This document shows, one piece after another, positions 63,624 through 64,000 of a stretch of DNA of 64,000 nucleotides. This DNA is from CAVQYV01 sp963718295 [NCBI: uncultured Methylomirabilota bacterium] (GTDB lineage Bacteria > Methylomirabilota > Methylomirabilia > CAVQYV01). The notes beneath the pieces were generated by a model, which had not been told where the DNA came from, searched no databases, and was given only the letters and a program-made list of their open reading frames with translations. The position numbers were made by a program, and so were the translations under genes. Location of the stretch: assembly GCA_963718295.1 (NCBI GenBank), contig CAVQYV010000008.1, positions 434,001 through 498,000 on the forward strand, read 5' to 3'. The first letter of the stretch is position 1. The number at the start of each line of letters is the position of its first letter.

Positions 63624-64000
63624 AGGGCTCGATCGACTTTCAGGCACTTCTGCGGCCCACGGTAAGGGATCTGAGCCCTTATGTCGTGGAGAAGATCGAG
63701 CACCGGATCAAGATGGATGCCAATGAAAACCCCTATCCCTGGCCTCCGGATCTTTTGAATCGGGTGATGGAGAAGCTGGAGCGGACGCATCTGAATCGGT
63801 ATCCCGATCCCTCCGCGGAAGAACTTCGCGTCCTGCTCGCTGGCAAGTACGAGGTGAGACCCTCACAGATCATGGTAGGAAATGGCTCGGATGAGCTGAT
63901 CCAATATATCCTGCTGGCCTTTGGGGGGGAAGGGGTGAAGACGCTGTCCCCAGTCCCCACCTTTGCCATGTACGAGATCGCGAGCCAGGCTACCGGGTGC
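63620..64000 (+). CDS. hisC: Histidinol-phosphate aminotransferase, N-terminal part
   Basis: The gene runs off the window edge after 127 residues. The visible part has the aminotransferase I/II head: VEKIEHRIKMDANENPYPWP, NRYPDPSAEELRVLLAGKY and VGNGSDELIQYILLAFGG. It transfers an amino group from glutamate to imidazole-acetol phosphate with PLP. The PLP-binding Lys lies outside the window. It overlaps hisD by four bases. Confidence 0.93.
   Translation, partial: MKGSIDFQALLRPTVRDLSPYVVEKIEHRIKMDANENPYPWPPDLLNRVMEKLERTHLNRYPDPSAEELRVLLAGKYEVRPSQIMVGNGSDELIQYILLAFGGEGVKTLSPVPTFAMYEIASQATGC

Overview
The window is bacterial. It carries tmRNA, Rho, ribosomal protein L31, peptide release factor 1, MurA and a tRNA-Leu. 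Lipoproteins, an OmpA-type protein and curli-type secretion lipoproteins indicate a Gram-negative envelope. The block rho-rpmE-DUF1385-prfA-prmC-murA-hisD-hisC, the octaheme cytochrome and the molybdopterin oxidoreductase fit an anaerobic or facultative Deltaproteobacteria/Desulfobacterota- or NC10-like organism. No rRNA is present, so this placement is an inference. Many genes carry single-base frameshifts, and the sequence alone cannot always separate true decay from read errors in a draft genome.

Region 1 (1-16.9 kb) is a loosely packed set of envelope and periplasmic genes. It holds an OmpA C-terminus, a lactonase-type beta-propeller, an octaheme hydroxylamine-oxidoreductase-like cytochrome, and a CsgG/DUF4810/GNA1162 lipoprotein trio lying between two broken copies of one adenylate-cyclase/TPR gene. 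A cupin, a lipocalin, an aldose-epimerase-like protein, MscL and tmRNA follow. Region 2 (16.9-31.5 kb) has a thiolase followed by a branched-chain-type substrate-binding protein, an FG-GAP protein, a DUF6282 hydrolase, a TPR protein, tRNA-Leu, a DUF948/YtxH pair, a frameshifted metallo-hydrolase, a membrane spermidine-synthase-like protein, an exported isoaspartyl methyltransferase and DNA polymerase IV (dinB).

Region 3 (31.3-51.5 kb) is a graveyard of mobile DNA. A ~305-bp copy of the 5' end of dinB is repeated directly at 31301-31605 and 37971-38274. Between the copies lie a frameshifted radC and a type I restriction locus: hsdM, a nucleotidyltransferase/winged-helix pair, hsdS and a gutted hsdR. 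A further 66-bp repeat shows that an AbrB/VapC toxin-antitoxin module splits one copy of the duplication. Next comes a fossil integron that simple ORF calling does not reveal: a truncated integrase (minus strand), an attI-like region and two gene cassettes. The cassette boundaries carry complementary 7-base core sites. The first cassette is a decayed DUF6994 gene interrupted by an IS256-family element; the second is an apparently intact metallo-hydrolase lipoprotein. After it come an IS1634-like transposase, REP-like repeats, a truncated UvrD-type helicase, an inverted-repeat element, a remnant resembling archaeal Orc1/Cdc6, a MITE with a perfect 9-bp target duplication, RNase D, a frameshifted HTH-nucleotidyltransferase, a Fic protein and a probable hsdR 5' remnant.

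Region 4 (51.5-64 kb) returns to ordinary chromosome: a LOG-family protein, a molybdopterin oxidoreductase, an AI-2E-family permease and the collinear rho-to-hisC block, whose tight spacing or overlaps suggest co-transcription from a strong promoter about 430 bases upstream of rho.
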